NCBI RefSeq assembly: GCF_005938675.2
Contig: NZ_VCCH02000002.1
Location: forward strand, 146,873 to 210,872
Reading direction: 5' to 3'
DNA: 64,000 nt
Origin: Mycobacterium sp. KBS0706
GTDB lineage: Bacteria > Pseudomonadota > Alphaproteobacteria > DSM-16000 > Inquilinaceae
The notes beneath the pieces are model-generated. The model saw nothing but the letters and a program-made list of their open reading frames with translations, was not told the DNA's origin and did no database searches. Positions 1-7,792 of this stretch are shown here, piece by piece (position 1 is the first letter of the stretch; each line of letters begins with the position of its first letter). A program made the position numbers and the translations under genes.

Positions 1-59
1 CCGAGATCGCCGAGCATCTTGCCCATGAAGGCGTTCAGCTTGTCCGGATCGATCTGCAT
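1..59 (-). CDS. 5' fragment of a probable class I SAM-dependent methyltransferase
   Basis: Only the first 19 to 20 codons are in the window; the gene runs off the left edge. The reverse strand starts ATG at 59 and reads MQIDPDKLNAFMGKMLGDLG. This amphipathic start resembles the N-terminus of winged-helix class I methyltransferases that usually open with a short DKLNAFLGKMVGDLG-like helix; that resemblance is the only ground for the call. A clear ribosome-binding site, GGGAGG, sits just upstream on the minus strand (about 62-68). The gene lies downstream of the DUF899 gene in the same direction. Function is uncertain. Confidence 0.45.
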   Translation of the reverse strand, partial: MQIDPDKLNAFMGKMLGDL

Positions 60-163
60 GGGACCTCCCTCCGGCGGCGGAGCCCAGGCCCTGCCGCCAT
101 GGTTTGTTGTGTCCCGATTGTCGCGCCGGCCGGCGCAGCTGTCGTCTCTCATTTGGGGGGCAT

Positions 164-228
164 GCGGGACCTTTTCAGAGTTCCCAACACCGTCATTGCA
201 ATGACGGTGATGTTTTGAAAGGTCCCGC
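164..228. promoter_or_regulatory. nested inverted repeat with a 22-bp perfect palindrome
   Basis: Positions 188-209 form a perfect 22-bp palindrome centred on CATTGCAATG. It is enclosed by a second pair of arms, GCGGGACCTTTTCA at 164-177 and its complement with one base missing at 216-228. The structure lies between the DUF899 stop (246) and the start of the partial methyltransferase gene (59), both read leftwards. It could be an operator for the methyltransferase gene, a stem-loop terminator for the DUF899 transcript (though no T-run follows), or an immobile repeat. A related hexamer pair, GCAATG and CATTGC, occurs at 1191-1204 upstream of the DUF899 gene. Confidence 0.4.
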
Positions 229-245
229 TTTCGGGAGGGCCCGGC

Positions 246-1022
246 TTACGGTTTCGTGCTTGCGCCCTTGTCCCGGAAGGCCGCCTCTCCGGCGTCCGAC
301 ACCTCGACCCATTTCTTGTCGGGTGCTGCGTCCGCGACGTAGCTGTCGTGCCAGTTCCACCATTTGTAGGTCGGGGTCTGGGGATAGCCCTCGGGCGAAT
401 CCTCCCAGACCTCCTGCCGGCCCAGCGGCGTGATGTCGAGGTAGTTCCAGGTCCCTCCCATCTGCTCGTCGCCGCGGTTGTTGACGAAGTAGGTGCGGAA
501 GACGCGGTCGCCGTCACGGTAGAACACGTTGGTGCCGTGCCACTCGTCCACGCCGAAATCGAGGTCGAAGCTGTCGGTGACGGTGAACCACGGGATCTCC
601 CAGCCCATCCGCGCCTTCAGCCGCGCGATGTCCGCCTGGGGCGCCCGCGAGACGAAGACCAGGGTGGTGTCGCGGGCGTTCAGATGGGCGACATGGGCGA
701 CCTGGTCGGCCACCATCGAGCAGCCCCGGCAGGCGTGGTCGGGCCAGCCGAACACGCCCGGCTCGAAGAAGGCGCGGTAGACGATCAGCTGGCGCCGGCC
801 GTCGAACAGGTCGAGCAGGCTGGCCTTGCCCGCGGGCCCCTCGAACGCATAGTCCGACTTCACGGCCATCCACGGCATCCGCCGGCGCTCGGCGGCCAGG
901 GCGTCGCGGGCGCGGCTGTGGGCCTTTTCCTTCACGAGCAGCTGCGCGTGGGCCGCCTTCCATGCCTGCGGCGACACCACCGGCGGCGTGTGCATGGCGG
1001 GCTGTCCGGTCTCTGTGGTCAT
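246..1022 (-). CDS. DUF899 family thioredoxin-like protein
   Basis: The 258-residue product is full length for the DUF899 family, cytoplasmic proteins with a thioredoxin-like fold and no firmly assigned reaction. The family hallmark FFEPGVFGWPDHACRGC is present; its CxxC pair is Cys98 and Cys101, which may be redox active. The family's aromatic C-terminal region (TYKWWNWHDSY) is also there. There is no signal peptide. The start ATG at 1022 has a GAAGGAG ribosome-binding site about nine bases away. It is transcribed alone: 230 bp separate it from the GntR gene upstream and 186 bp from the partial gene downstream. I am confident of the family but cannot name a substrate. Confidence 0.88.
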   Translation of the reverse strand: MTTETGQPAMHTPPVVSPQAWKAAHAQLLVKEKAHSRARDALAAERRRMPWMAVKSDYAFEGPAGKASLLDLFDGRRQLIVYRAFFEPGVFGWPDHACRGCSMVADQVAHVAHLNARDTTLVFVSRAPQADIARLKARMGWEIPWFTVTDSFDLDFGVDEWHGTNVFYRDGDRVFRTYFVNNRGDEQMGGTWNYLDITPLGRQEVWEDSPEGYPQTPTYKWWNWHDSYVADAAPDKKWVEVSDAGEAAFRDKGASTKP

Positions 1023-1190
1023 GGCGTTTGACTCCTTCGGATGCGGGCGACCTCCCGCGCCTCATGGGCGCGGGTCCCTTCGCTGTTCATCGTTCGTTGT
1101 CGGTCGTGAAGTAGATTGGCGCCGGGCCCCGGACAGTGGGAGTGACATGTGTGGCGCGAGTCCGATCGACCCGCCGATGGCGCATTAAAC

Positions 1191-1204
1191 GCAATGTGCA
1201 TTGC
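1191..1204. promoter_or_regulatory. GCAATG-TG-CATTGC inverted repeat upstream of the DUF899 gene
   Basis: A 6+2+6 bp inverted repeat lies in the 230-bp gap between the GntR stop and the DUF899 start, about 170 bp upstream of the DUF899 ATG. It is a possible regulator site, noted because CATTGC/GCAATG also forms the core of the large palindrome at 188-209. No bound regulator can be named. Confidence 0.2.
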
Positions 1205-1252
1205 CTTATTCGGAGGTGTTTGCCGTCCCGCCTCGCGCACAGGACGGATCCG

Positions 1253-1951
1253 TCACCGCCTGCCGATCGTCGTGGACAGCGCCGTGCGGACGATCTGCCA
1301 GGCGGCCTCGACCAGCCCGGCGGTGACCCGGCCGGCGGCCGGGGCGTCGGCACGGCGGATGGCGTCGATCATCTGCTGGTTGGCCTCGATCGCGATCGCG
1401 GTCATCTCCGCCGACACGCCATAGGCCAGATGGCGGTAGCGCAGCGCCGGCTTCTGCACGATGGCCAGCAGGCGCTGCAGCACCGCGTTGCCCGAGGCCT
1501 CGTGCAGCGCCTCGGTCAGAGCGACATTGGCGTCGAAGCAGCGCTCGACCTCGCCGGCCTCCAGCGCCGACCGCATCGCCGCGAGGGCCACCGACAGCTC
1601 GCCGGCGACCGCGACCGGATTGGCCGACCGGGCGGCGCCTTCGGCCGCCAGCGCCTCCAGCTTCACCCGGCAGGAATAGATCTGGTCGAGATCGGCCAGC
1701 GACATCGGCGCCACCCGAACGCCCTGGCGCGGCCGCCGGATCACCAGCCCGGTGCCCTCCAGCAGCCGCAGCGCCTCGCGCACCGGCGACCGGCTGATGC
1801 CGTAGCGCTCGCACAGCTCCTCCTCCACCAGCTTGGCGCCGGGGGGCAGCTCGCGCAGGATGATCTTGCGCTCGAGGAAGGCGAGCACCGTCTGCGACAG
1901 CACCGGCCGGCGCGGGGTGCCGCTGTCTTCATCCGGGATGGCGGTCTCCAT
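1253..1951 (-). CDS. GntR family regulator, FCD (FadR C-terminal) type
   Basis: The 232-residue product has an N-terminal winged helix-turn-helix of GntR type (about residues 15-80, with the ELCERYGISRSPVREALRLL recognition region) and an all-helical FCD ligand domain (about 95-220). FCD regulators usually sense small organic acids or sugars and repress adjacent catabolic operons. It is the last gene of the minus-strand operon and starts nine bases after the stop of the permease gene at 1961, so it is probably co-transcribed with its targets and self-regulated. Its likely operator is the TGTATACA pair at 6772-6802, because FCD proteins favour GTATAC-cored palindromes. The ligand is unknown. 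Confidence 0.93.
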   Translation of the reverse strand: METAIPDEDSGTPRRPVLSQTVLAFLERKIILRELPPGAKLVEEELCERYGISRSPVREALRLLEGTGLVIRRPRQGVRVAPMSLADLDQIYSCRVKLEALAAEGAARSANPVAVAGELSVALAAMRSALEAGEVERCFDANVALTEALHEASGNAVLQRLLAIVQKPALRYRHLAYGVSAEMTAIAIEANQQMIDAIRRADAPAAGRVTAGLVEAAWQIVRTALSTTIGRR

Positions 1952-1960
1952 GGTCGCGGG

Positions 1961-2752
1961 TCAGAACCTCTGGATCTTGAGGCCGAGGACCTTCTCGGTC
2001 ACCACCACGACCAGCAGCGTCATGACGATGCTGATGGTGGAGACGGCCGCGGCCTCCGGCGTGAAGTTCAGGCGAAGATAATCGAACAGCTGGATCGGCA
2101 GGGTCGAAGTTCCGACGTCCTTCAGCAGGAACGAGATCGCGAAGGTGTCGAAGGAGATGATGAAGGCGAACAGGCAGCCGCCGATCAGCCCCGGCTTGAT
2201 CAGCGGCAGGGTGATCCGGACGAAGACCCGCCACGGCCGGGCGCCGAGGCTGCGCGCCGCCAGCTCCCACGACCGGTCGAAGCCCTGCAGCGAGGCCGAG
2301 ACGTTCATGAACACGAAGGGCAGGGTGATCAGCACATGGCCGGTGACCAGCGCCACCAGGTTCCTTGTGCCGATGCCGATGGCGTAGAAGAAGAAGAGGA
2401 GGGCGATCGCCGTCAGCACCTCGGGCAGCAAGAGCGGCGCCAGCACGGCGATGCGGATCGCCTCCTTCGCCCGGCCGGCATGGCGGGCGTGGTACAGCGC
2501 GGCGGCGGTGCCGATGACGGCGGAGACCAGGGTCGCGACGGTCGCGACCTGCAGCGAGGTCCAGATCGCGGTGACGAACACCTCGTTGCCGAAGAACGCC
2601 TCGTACCAGCGCAGCGACAGCCCTTGCGGCGGGAATGCCAGGAAGGCGCCGGCGCTGAAGGAGGCGCCGACGACGACCAGGATCGGCGCCAGCAGGAAGG
2701 CGTAGACCAGCCCGCAGAACACCGGGAACAGGATCGGGCGTCGTTGCTTCAT
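1961..2752 (-). CDS. ABC transporter permease, PotC/spermidine-putrescine-like
   Basis: This 263-residue inner-membrane permease has about six hydrophobic segments; the first follows the start directly (MKQRRPILFPVFCGLVYAF). The EAA-type loop that docks on the ATPase is visible near ELAARSLGARPWRVFVRITLPLIKPGL. It matches the second, PotC-like subunit of the polyamine/opine/thiamine importer class. The start ATG at 2752 overlaps the stop of the upstream permease as ATGA. With its neighbours it makes a complete importer: binding protein, ATPase and two permeases. The substrate is inferred only from context. Confidence 0.92.
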   Translation of the reverse strand: MKQRRPILFPVFCGLVYAFLLAPILVVVGASFSAGAFLAFPPQGLSLRWYEAFFGNEVFVTAIWTSLQVATVATLVSAVIGTAAALYHARHAGRAKEAIRIAVLAPLLLPEVLTAIALLFFFYAIGIGTRNLVALVTGHVLITLPFVFMNVSASLQGFDRSWELAARSLGARPWRVFVRITLPLIKPGLIGGCLFAFIISFDTFAISFLLKDVGTSTLPIQLFDYLRLNFTPEAAAVSTISIVMTLLVVVVTEKVLGLKIQRF

Positions 2753-3606
2753 GCTGCCCACCGCATCCGCGTGGCCCGGGCGAACAGGACGACGCACAGT
2801 CCGCCGGCGACGCTGAGCATCAGGGCCAGGGCCGAGCCCAGCGGCCATTGGAACGCGTCGGTCAGCGTGTCGACCACGGTCAGGGTCATGGTCTTCACCC
2901 GCATGCCGCCGATCAGCACCGGGGTGACATAGGCGCTGAGCGCCAGCACGAAGACCAGGATGCAGCCCGACTGGATCCCCGGCAGCGCCAGCGGCAGCAC
3001 GATGCGCCGGAACGCCACCCGCCTGGTGGCGCCGAGCGACCGTCCCGCCGCCTCCAGCGCCGGGTCGATGGTCTGCAGCGCCGCCATGATCGGCAGGATC
3101 ATGAAGGGCAGGAAGACATGGGTCAGGGCGATGACGATGCCGAGCGTGTTGTACATCAGCGGCAGCGGCGCCAGGGTCAGACCGAGCGACCTTGCCGCCT
3201 TGTTGAGGACGCCGTTGTTGCCGAGCAGGATGGTCCAGCCGAAGCTGCGGACCACGATCCCGACCAGCAGCGGCGACAGCACGATGCCGTACAGCACCGG
3301 GCGCCAGCGCGACCGGCTGCGGGCCAGCTGCCAAGCGACCGGGAAGCCGACCAGAAGCGTCGTCCCTGTGGTCAGCAGCGCGATCCACAGCGTGCTGCCC
3401 AGCTGGCCCAGATAATAGCCGTCGGTCAGGGTGCGCTGGTAGTTGTCCAGCGTCAGCCCCGGCCCGTAGGGCGCGCCGGTGGCCGGCGGCCGGAAGCTCA
3501 TCAGCACGATGTTGAGATAGGGCACCAGCAGGAACACGCCGAGCAGCACCGCCGCCGGCGCGATCATCAGCCAGGTCCAGGGCAGCCTCTTGCGCCGGGC
3601 GGTCAT
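2749..3606 (-). CDS. ABC transporter permease, PotB-like
   Basis: The 285-residue protein has six or so membrane segments, beginning at LPWTWLMIAPAAVLLGVFLL, and an EAA loop around LEAAGRSLGATRRVAFRRIVLPLALPGI. It corresponds to the first (PotB-like) subunit of the PotABCD/AfuABC importer class and should pair with the permease at 1961-2752 to form the translocation channel. Its ATG overlaps the ATPase stop as ATGA (3603-3606), and its own stop overlaps the next start, so all four transporter genes are translationally coupled. Confidence 0.92.
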   Translation of the reverse strand: MTARRKRLPWTWLMIAPAAVLLGVFLLVPYLNIVLMSFRPPATGAPYGPGLTLDNYQRTLTDGYYLGQLGSTLWIALLTTGTTLLVGFPVAWQLARSRSRWRPVLYGIVLSPLLVGIVVRSFGWTILLGNNGVLNKAARSLGLTLAPLPLMYNTLGIVIALTHVFLPFMILPIMAALQTIDPALEAAGRSLGATRRVAFRRIVLPLALPGIQSGCILVFVLALSAYVTPVLIGGMRVKTMTLTVVDTLTDAFQWPLGSALALMLSVAGGLCVVLFARATRMRWAA

Positions 3607-4664
3607 GACGCCTCCGGGACGACCCAGAGCGGGGCGGCCGGCGGCCGCACCGCCACGCGCTGCCCCTCGGCGAAGCGGGTCTGGGTCAGGCTGTGGGCCT
3701 CGACATCGCTGCCGTCGGGCAGCCGGATGCGGTAGTTCACCATGTTGCCGAGATAGTAGCGGCCCTCGACCACGCCTTCTGTCGCCGTGGTGCCGATGCC
3801 GGCGGGGGCCAGAGTGATCGCCTCGGGCCGCAGCAGCGCCCGGACCGAGGCACCCGGCGCGGTGCCGTTCAGCCCGTCCGCCGCGCAGTCGCCGAACACG
3901 GTGCGGATCTTCGCGTCGGCGCCGTCGGCCACGACGATGCCGGGCAGCAGGTTGGCCTGGCCGACGAAGCTCGCCACCCTGGCATCGGCCGGCCGCTCGT
4001 AGATCGCCTCGGGCGCGCCGGCCTGGACGATGCGGCCGCCGAACATCACCACGACGCGGTCGGACATCGTCATCGCCTCGGCCTGGTCATGGGTGACGTA
4101 GATGGTGGTGATGCCGACCCGCCGCTGCAGGTCGCGGATGAACACCCGCATCTCGTCGCGCAGCCGGGCGTCGAGATTGGCCAGCGGCTCGTCGAGCAGC
4201 AGGATGCTGGGCTCGATCACCAGCGCCCGGGCCAGGGCGACGCGCTGCTGCTGGCCGCCGCTCAGCTCGCGCGGGTAGCGCTCCTCCATCCCGCGCAGCT
4301 GCACCATCTCCAGCACCTGGGCGACACGGGTTGCGATCCCGGCCCGGCCGACCTTGCGCATCTCCAGCCCGAAGGCCAGGTTCCGCGCCACGGTCATGTG
4401 CGGGAACAGGGCGTAGGACTGGAACACCATGCCGATGTCCCGCCGCTCCGGCGGCAGGGCCGACACGTCGCGGCCGTCGAAGGCGATGCTTCCGTGCTCC
4501 GCCTCCTCGAAGCCGGCGATCAGCTTCAGCGTGGTGGTCTTGCCGCAGCCCGACGGGCCCAGCAGCGAGACGAACTCGCCGCTCGCGATCGACAGCGACA
4601 GCCGGTCGACGGCGCGGGCGGCGCCGAAGCTGCGGGTCAGCTCTGAAATGACGACTTCGGTCAC
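3603..4664 (-). CDS. ABC transporter ATP-binding protein, PotA-like with TOBE domain
   Basis: I place the start at GTG 4664, which overlaps the binding-protein stop as GTGA and gives 353 residues, normal for PotA/FbpC-type ATPases. Walker A GPSGCGKTT, Q-loop in VFQSYALFP, signature LSGGQQQRVALARAL, Walker B LLLDEPLANLD and switch histidine in YVTHDQAEAM are all present, so the site looks fully active. The last roughly 100 residues form a TOBE-type domain (LRPEAITLAP onward). It powers the permease pair encoded next. An upstream extension of the reading frame to 4964 lies inside the binding-protein gene and is rejected. Confidence 0.94.
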   Translation of the reverse strand: MTEVVISELTRSFGAARAVDRLSLSIASGEFVSLLGPSGCGKTTTLKLIAGFEEAEHGSIAFDGRDVSALPPERRDIGMVFQSYALFPHMTVARNLAFGLEMRKVGRAGIATRVAQVLEMVQLRGMEERYPRELSGGQQQRVALARALVIEPSILLLDEPLANLDARLRDEMRVFIRDLQRRVGITTIYVTHDQAEAMTMSDRVVVMFGGRIVQAGAPEAIYERPADARVASFVGQANLLPGIVVADGADAKIRTVFGDCAADGLNGTAPGASVRALLRPEAITLAPAGIGTTATEGVVEGRYYLGNMVNYRIRLPDGSDVEAHSLTQTRFAEGQRVAVRPPAAPLWVVPEAS

Positions 4665-5698
4665 TGGAAGGTCCGGTTCCAGCGTTCCGTCATCTCGGTG
4701 GCATTGGCGTTCACCCAATCCCAGTCCCAGGCGAGGATCCTGCTCATCTGGTCGCCATAGACCGGCACGTCGGCGCGCAGGTCCTCCGGCACCTCGACCG
4801 TGCGGTTGACCGGGGAGACGAAGAACTCCCGCGCCAGCATCAGCTGCGTCTCCGGCGACAGGATGAAGTCGATGTATTTGTAGGCCAGCTCCCGCGCCGG
4901 GGCGTTGGTGCAGATGCTGAAGGTCTGGTCCCACATCAACAGGCCTTCCTCCGGCACGATGCACTCGACCGGCAGTCCCTGGTGCTTCAGCCGGGCGATC
5001 TCGCCGAAATCATAGGGCGCGACCACGATCTCGCCGGTCGACATCAGGGTCGACATGTTGAAGTCGGTCTGCAGCACGGGGGCCAGCTTGCCCAGCATCT
5101 CATAGGCCTTGTCCAGGTCCTGCGGGCCGCTGCCATACAGCTTGCCGGTCAGCATGACCATCGCCTTCCCAGCCGAGTTGACGATGTTGTAGAGGCCGAT
5201 GCGGCCCTGGAACTCCGGGTTGTCCCACAGGTCCTTCCAGGATTTCGGCGGGGTCTGCACCAGGTCGGTGCGGTAGCCTAGGCCGAGCGGCGAGATCATG
5301 CCGACCGCGGCCCAGCCGTCGCCGGTCTGGGCGATCGGGTACAGGTCCTTGTAGTGCGGCACCAGCGACAGGTCGAACTTCTCGAAATACCCCTCCTTGC
5401 GCAGCAACGAGGCGAAGATCTCGTTCATCATCACCATGGAATAGGGCGGCTGGTCCTTGCCGGCCGCCCGCAGGGTCGAGGTGAAGGTGCGGCCGAAGCC
5501 GATGTCGAGCTTCGTCTTGGCACCGGTCGCGGTCTCGAAGGCGGGCACCAGGCTCTTGCGCCAGAACGCCTCCCAGACCCCGCCATAGGTGGTGATCACC
5601 AGCTCCTGCGCCGCGGCCGCCAGGGCCGGGAAACGCAGCATGGCCGGGCCCATCAGGGCCGCGCATGCCATGACAACCTGCCGTCGAGTGGGCTGCAT
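4661..5698 (-). CDS. periplasmic substrate-binding protein, PotD/AfuA-like
   Basis: The 345-residue product carries an N-terminal export signal, probably Sec-type, with the hydrophobic run ACAALMGPAMLRFPALAAAA and likely cleavage after AAA-Q. The mature protein opens with ELVITTYGGVWEAFWRKSLV, typical of extracellular solute-binding proteins of the polyamine/iron/thiamine superfamily. A purine or pyrimidine ligand is suggested only by the neighbouring nucleoside hydrolase and dioxygenase. The start ATG has an AAGGAC ribosome-binding site. It is the second gene of the operon, 71 bp after the dioxygenase gene. Confidence 0.92.
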   Translation of the reverse strand: MQPTRRQVVMACAALMGPAMLRFPALAAAAQELVITTYGGVWEAFWRKSLVPAFETATGAKTKLDIGFGRTFTSTLRAAGKDQPPYSMVMMNEIFASLLRKEGYFEKFDLSLVPHYKDLYPIAQTGDGWAAVGMISPLGLGYRTDLVQTPPKSWKDLWDNPEFQGRIGLYNIVNSAGKAMVMLTGKLYGSGPQDLDKAYEMLGKLAPVLQTDFNMSTLMSTGEIVVAPYDFGEIARLKHQGLPVECIVPEEGLLMWDQTFSICTNAPARELAYKYIDFILSPETQLMLAREFFVSPVNRTVEVPEDLRADVPVYGDQMSRILAWDWDWVNANATEMTERWNRTFQ

Positions 5699-5769
5699 GT
5701 CCTTGTCTCCGCTGTTTGTGGACCGCCGACCTGGGCGGCGCCTCCCCGGGGACCTGTCCCCTGGCGTTC

Positions 5770-6747
5770 TCAGGACGCCTTCTTGCGGTACTCGTAGTTC
5801 TTGTTGAGCCGATCCAGGAGATAGTCGCCGTAGCGCACCGGCGGCTGGCGCGGCGCCTCGCCCGGCGCCAGCAGCGCGGCGGGGCAGTCGACCACCGAAT
5901 CCATCGACGGGTCGTAGAAGAAGGGCTGCGAATAGCGCTCGCGGCCGCTCAGGTTCAGCACCCGGTGCGGGGTCGAGGCGAAGCGGTCATTCGACCAGCG
6001 CGCCAGGATGTCGCCGACATTCATCACGAAGGTGTTGGGGATCGGCGGCGCTGGGATCCACTCGCCGGCGCGGTTGCGGACCTCGAGCCCGCCGACCGAA
6101 TCCTGCGCCAGCAGGGTGATGAAGCCGTAATCGGTGTGCGGGGCCGATCCGAACAGCCCTTCCTCGCGCCGCTGCTCGGGATAGTGCAGCAGGCGCAGGA
6201 ACAGCGTCGGACGGTCGAAATGCGGGAGAAAGTAGGTCGGCGGCAGGTCCAGCGCCTCGGCGATTGCCACGGCCATGTCCCGGCCCAGGGCCGACATCGC
6301 CCGCATGTAGTCGAGCGCCGCCTGCCGCAGTTCCGGGATCTCCGCTGGCCACTGGTTCGGGCCCTGCAACGGCTCGCCCAGCGCCGGGTCGTCCTCCGCC
6401 AGGTCGTGCATCGCCATCAGGGATTCGCTCTGGTTCGGCTTGGTGACCGCGGCGACGGAGGAGGTGACGATGGTCGAGGTGCTGAACGGCATATAGCCGC
6501 GATGCGCGTCGTTCATGCGGAGGCGCAGCTTGGTCTCGGCCGGCAGGTCGTGGAACTGCACCGACAGGCGGTGCAGCCGCTCGCCCAGCTCCGGCGGCAC
6601 GCCGTGATCGGCCAGATAGACGAAGCCGATGGTCTCCAGCGTCCGGCGCAGCTCGGCCACCGTGCCGGCGCGGTCTTCCGGCCCGGCACCGCCGCGCAGC
6701 GGCGAGACGTCGAGCACCGGGATGTTCGAGAAGTCTCCCCGACCCAT
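5770..6747 (-). CDS. isopenicillin N synthase-type 2-oxoglutarate/Fe(II) dioxygenase
   Basis: The 325-residue enzyme (ATG at 6747, preceded by GGGGAG at seven bases) has the DIOX_N region and the C-terminal 2OG-Fe(II) oxygenase core. The iron triad is visible as His204-x-Asp206 in APHTDYG and His261 in STPHRV; the cosubstrate-binding pair is Arg271 and Ser273 in RYSQPFF. Everything needed for catalysis is present. It is the first gene of the operon, divergent from the nucleoside hydrolase, which suggests oxidation of an imported nucleobase or related heterocycle; fungal thymine-7-hydroxylase is in this superfamily. An in-frame TTG six bases upstream is less likely as the start. Confidence 0.92.
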   Translation of the reverse strand: MGRGDFSNIPVLDVSPLRGGAGPEDRAGTVAELRRTLETIGFVYLADHGVPPELGERLHRLSVQFHDLPAETKLRLRMNDAHRGYMPFSTSTIVTSSVAAVTKPNQSESLMAMHDLAEDDPALGEPLQGPNQWPAEIPELRQAALDYMRAMSALGRDMAVAIAEALDLPPTYFLPHFDRPTLFLRLLHYPEQRREEGLFGSAPHTDYGFITLLAQDSVGGLEVRNRAGEWIPAPPIPNTFVMNVGDILARWSNDRFASTPHRVLNLSGRERYSQPFFYDPSMDSVVDCPAALLAPGEAPRQPPVRYGDYLLDRLNKNYEYRKKAS

Positions 6748-6771
6748 TCGCAAGCTCCCCTGTTTTTTCTA

Positions 6772-6802
6772 TCTGTATACAGAAACTCATTTCTGTATAC
6801 AT
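6772..6802. promoter_or_regulatory. twin TGTATACA palindromes, probable GntR/FCD operator
   Basis: TCTGTATACAGA at 6772-6783 is a perfect 12-bp palindrome, and TCTGTATACAT at 6792-6802 repeats it. Their centres are 20 bp apart, two helical turns, so two dimers would bind the same face of the DNA. The pair lies in the 104-bp divergent region between the dioxygenase gene (start 6747) and the nucleoside hydrolase gene (start 6852). FCD-type GntR regulators typically recognise GTATAC-cored sites, and one is encoded at the end of the leftward operon. Both directions are probably repressed together. Confidence 0.72.
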
Positions 6803-6851
6803 TTTTCTGACGAACAGGACCGGCCGCTTCCAGGCCGGCAGGGAGGCGCGT

Positions 6852-7790
6852 TTGACCGAAGCCATCATCATCGACACCGATCCGGGGCAGGACGACGCCT
6901 TCGCCATCCTGCTGGCGCTGGCGTCGCCGGAGCTCGAGGTCCTCGGCCTCACCACCGTCGCCGGCAACGTCCCGGTCGCGGTCACGGCCGCGAACGCAAG
7001 GCGGGTGGTGGAGCTGGCGGGCCGGCCGGAGGTCCCGGTGCGGGCCGGCTGCGAACGGCCGCTGCTGCGGCCGGCCCGCTTCGCCGAGGAGGTGCACGGC
7101 AAGACCGGCCTGGACGGCTGGGACTTCCCGGCCCCGGCGCGGCCGCCGGAGCCCGGCCATGCGGTCGACTGGATGGTCGAGACGCTGCTCGCCCGGCCCG
7201 ACGGCGCGACCACCCTGGTACCGGTCGGACCGCTGACCAATGTCGCGATGGCGCTGCGCCGCTGCCCGGCGATCGCCCGCAAGATCCGCCGCATCGTGTT
7301 GATGGGCGGCGGCTTCTTCCAGGGCGGCAACATGTCCCCGGCGGCGGAGTTCAACATCCTGGTCGACCCGGACGCCGCCGCCATCGTGTTCGGCGCCGGC
7401 ATCGACCTCGTCGCTGTGCCGATCGACTGCACCTATGCGGCGCCGACCCCGGACAGCTGGATCGCCGATCTGGAGGCGCTTGGCACCCGCGTCGGCGCCG
7501 CCGGGGCCGGGATGATGCGGTTCTTCCAGCGCTTCGGGAACGAGAAATATGGCACCGCCACCCGGCCGCTGCACGACGCGCTGGCGGTCGGCTATCTGCT
7601 GTGGCCGGAGCTGTTCACCGGGCGGCGCTGCAATGTCGAGATCGAGACGGCGTCGCCGCTGACCCTCGGCATGACCGTGGTCGACTGGTGGGGCATCTCC
7701 GGCCGCCCGGCCAACGCGCTGTGGCTGACCGGATGCGACGCGCCCGCCTTCTACGGGCGGATGCTGCAGCGTCTGGCCAAGCTCGACTGA
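6852..7790 (+). CDS. nucleoside hydrolase, inosine/uridine-preferring family
   Basis: The 312-residue product has the family's calcium-binding signature DTDPGQDDA at residues 8-16, and later NVAMALRRCP and FNILVDPDAA, which complete the active site. The family cleaves the N-glycosidic bond of ribonucleosides to give base and ribose in the cytoplasm. The start is an unusual TTG at 6852, supported by GGGAGG at 6841-6846 and by DTDPG at the normal distance from the N-terminus. It is divergent from the dioxygenase/ABC operon and should share the operator at 6772-6802. Exact nucleoside preference cannot be read from the sequence. Confidence 0.95.
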   Translation: MTEAIIIDTDPGQDDAFAILLALASPELEVLGLTTVAGNVPVAVTAANARRVVELAGRPEVPVRAGCERPLLRPARFAEEVHGKTGLDGWDFPAPARPPEPGHAVDWMVETLLARPDGATTLVPVGPLTNVAMALRRCPAIARKIRRIVLMGGGFFQGGNMSPAAEFNILVDPDAAAIVFGAGIDLVAVPIDCTYAAPTPDSWIADLEALGTRVGAAGAGMMRFFQRFGNEKYGTATRPLHDALAVGYLLWPELFTGRRCNVEIETASPLTLGMTVVDWWGISGRPANALWLTGCDAPAFYGRMLQRLAKLD

Positions 7791-7792
7791 GG

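Noticed and set aside
1136..2932. Long plus-strand frame of 598 codons over GntR and permease genes
   Set aside because: It is antisense to three coupled genes and gives a His/Arg/Gln-rich product without domains.
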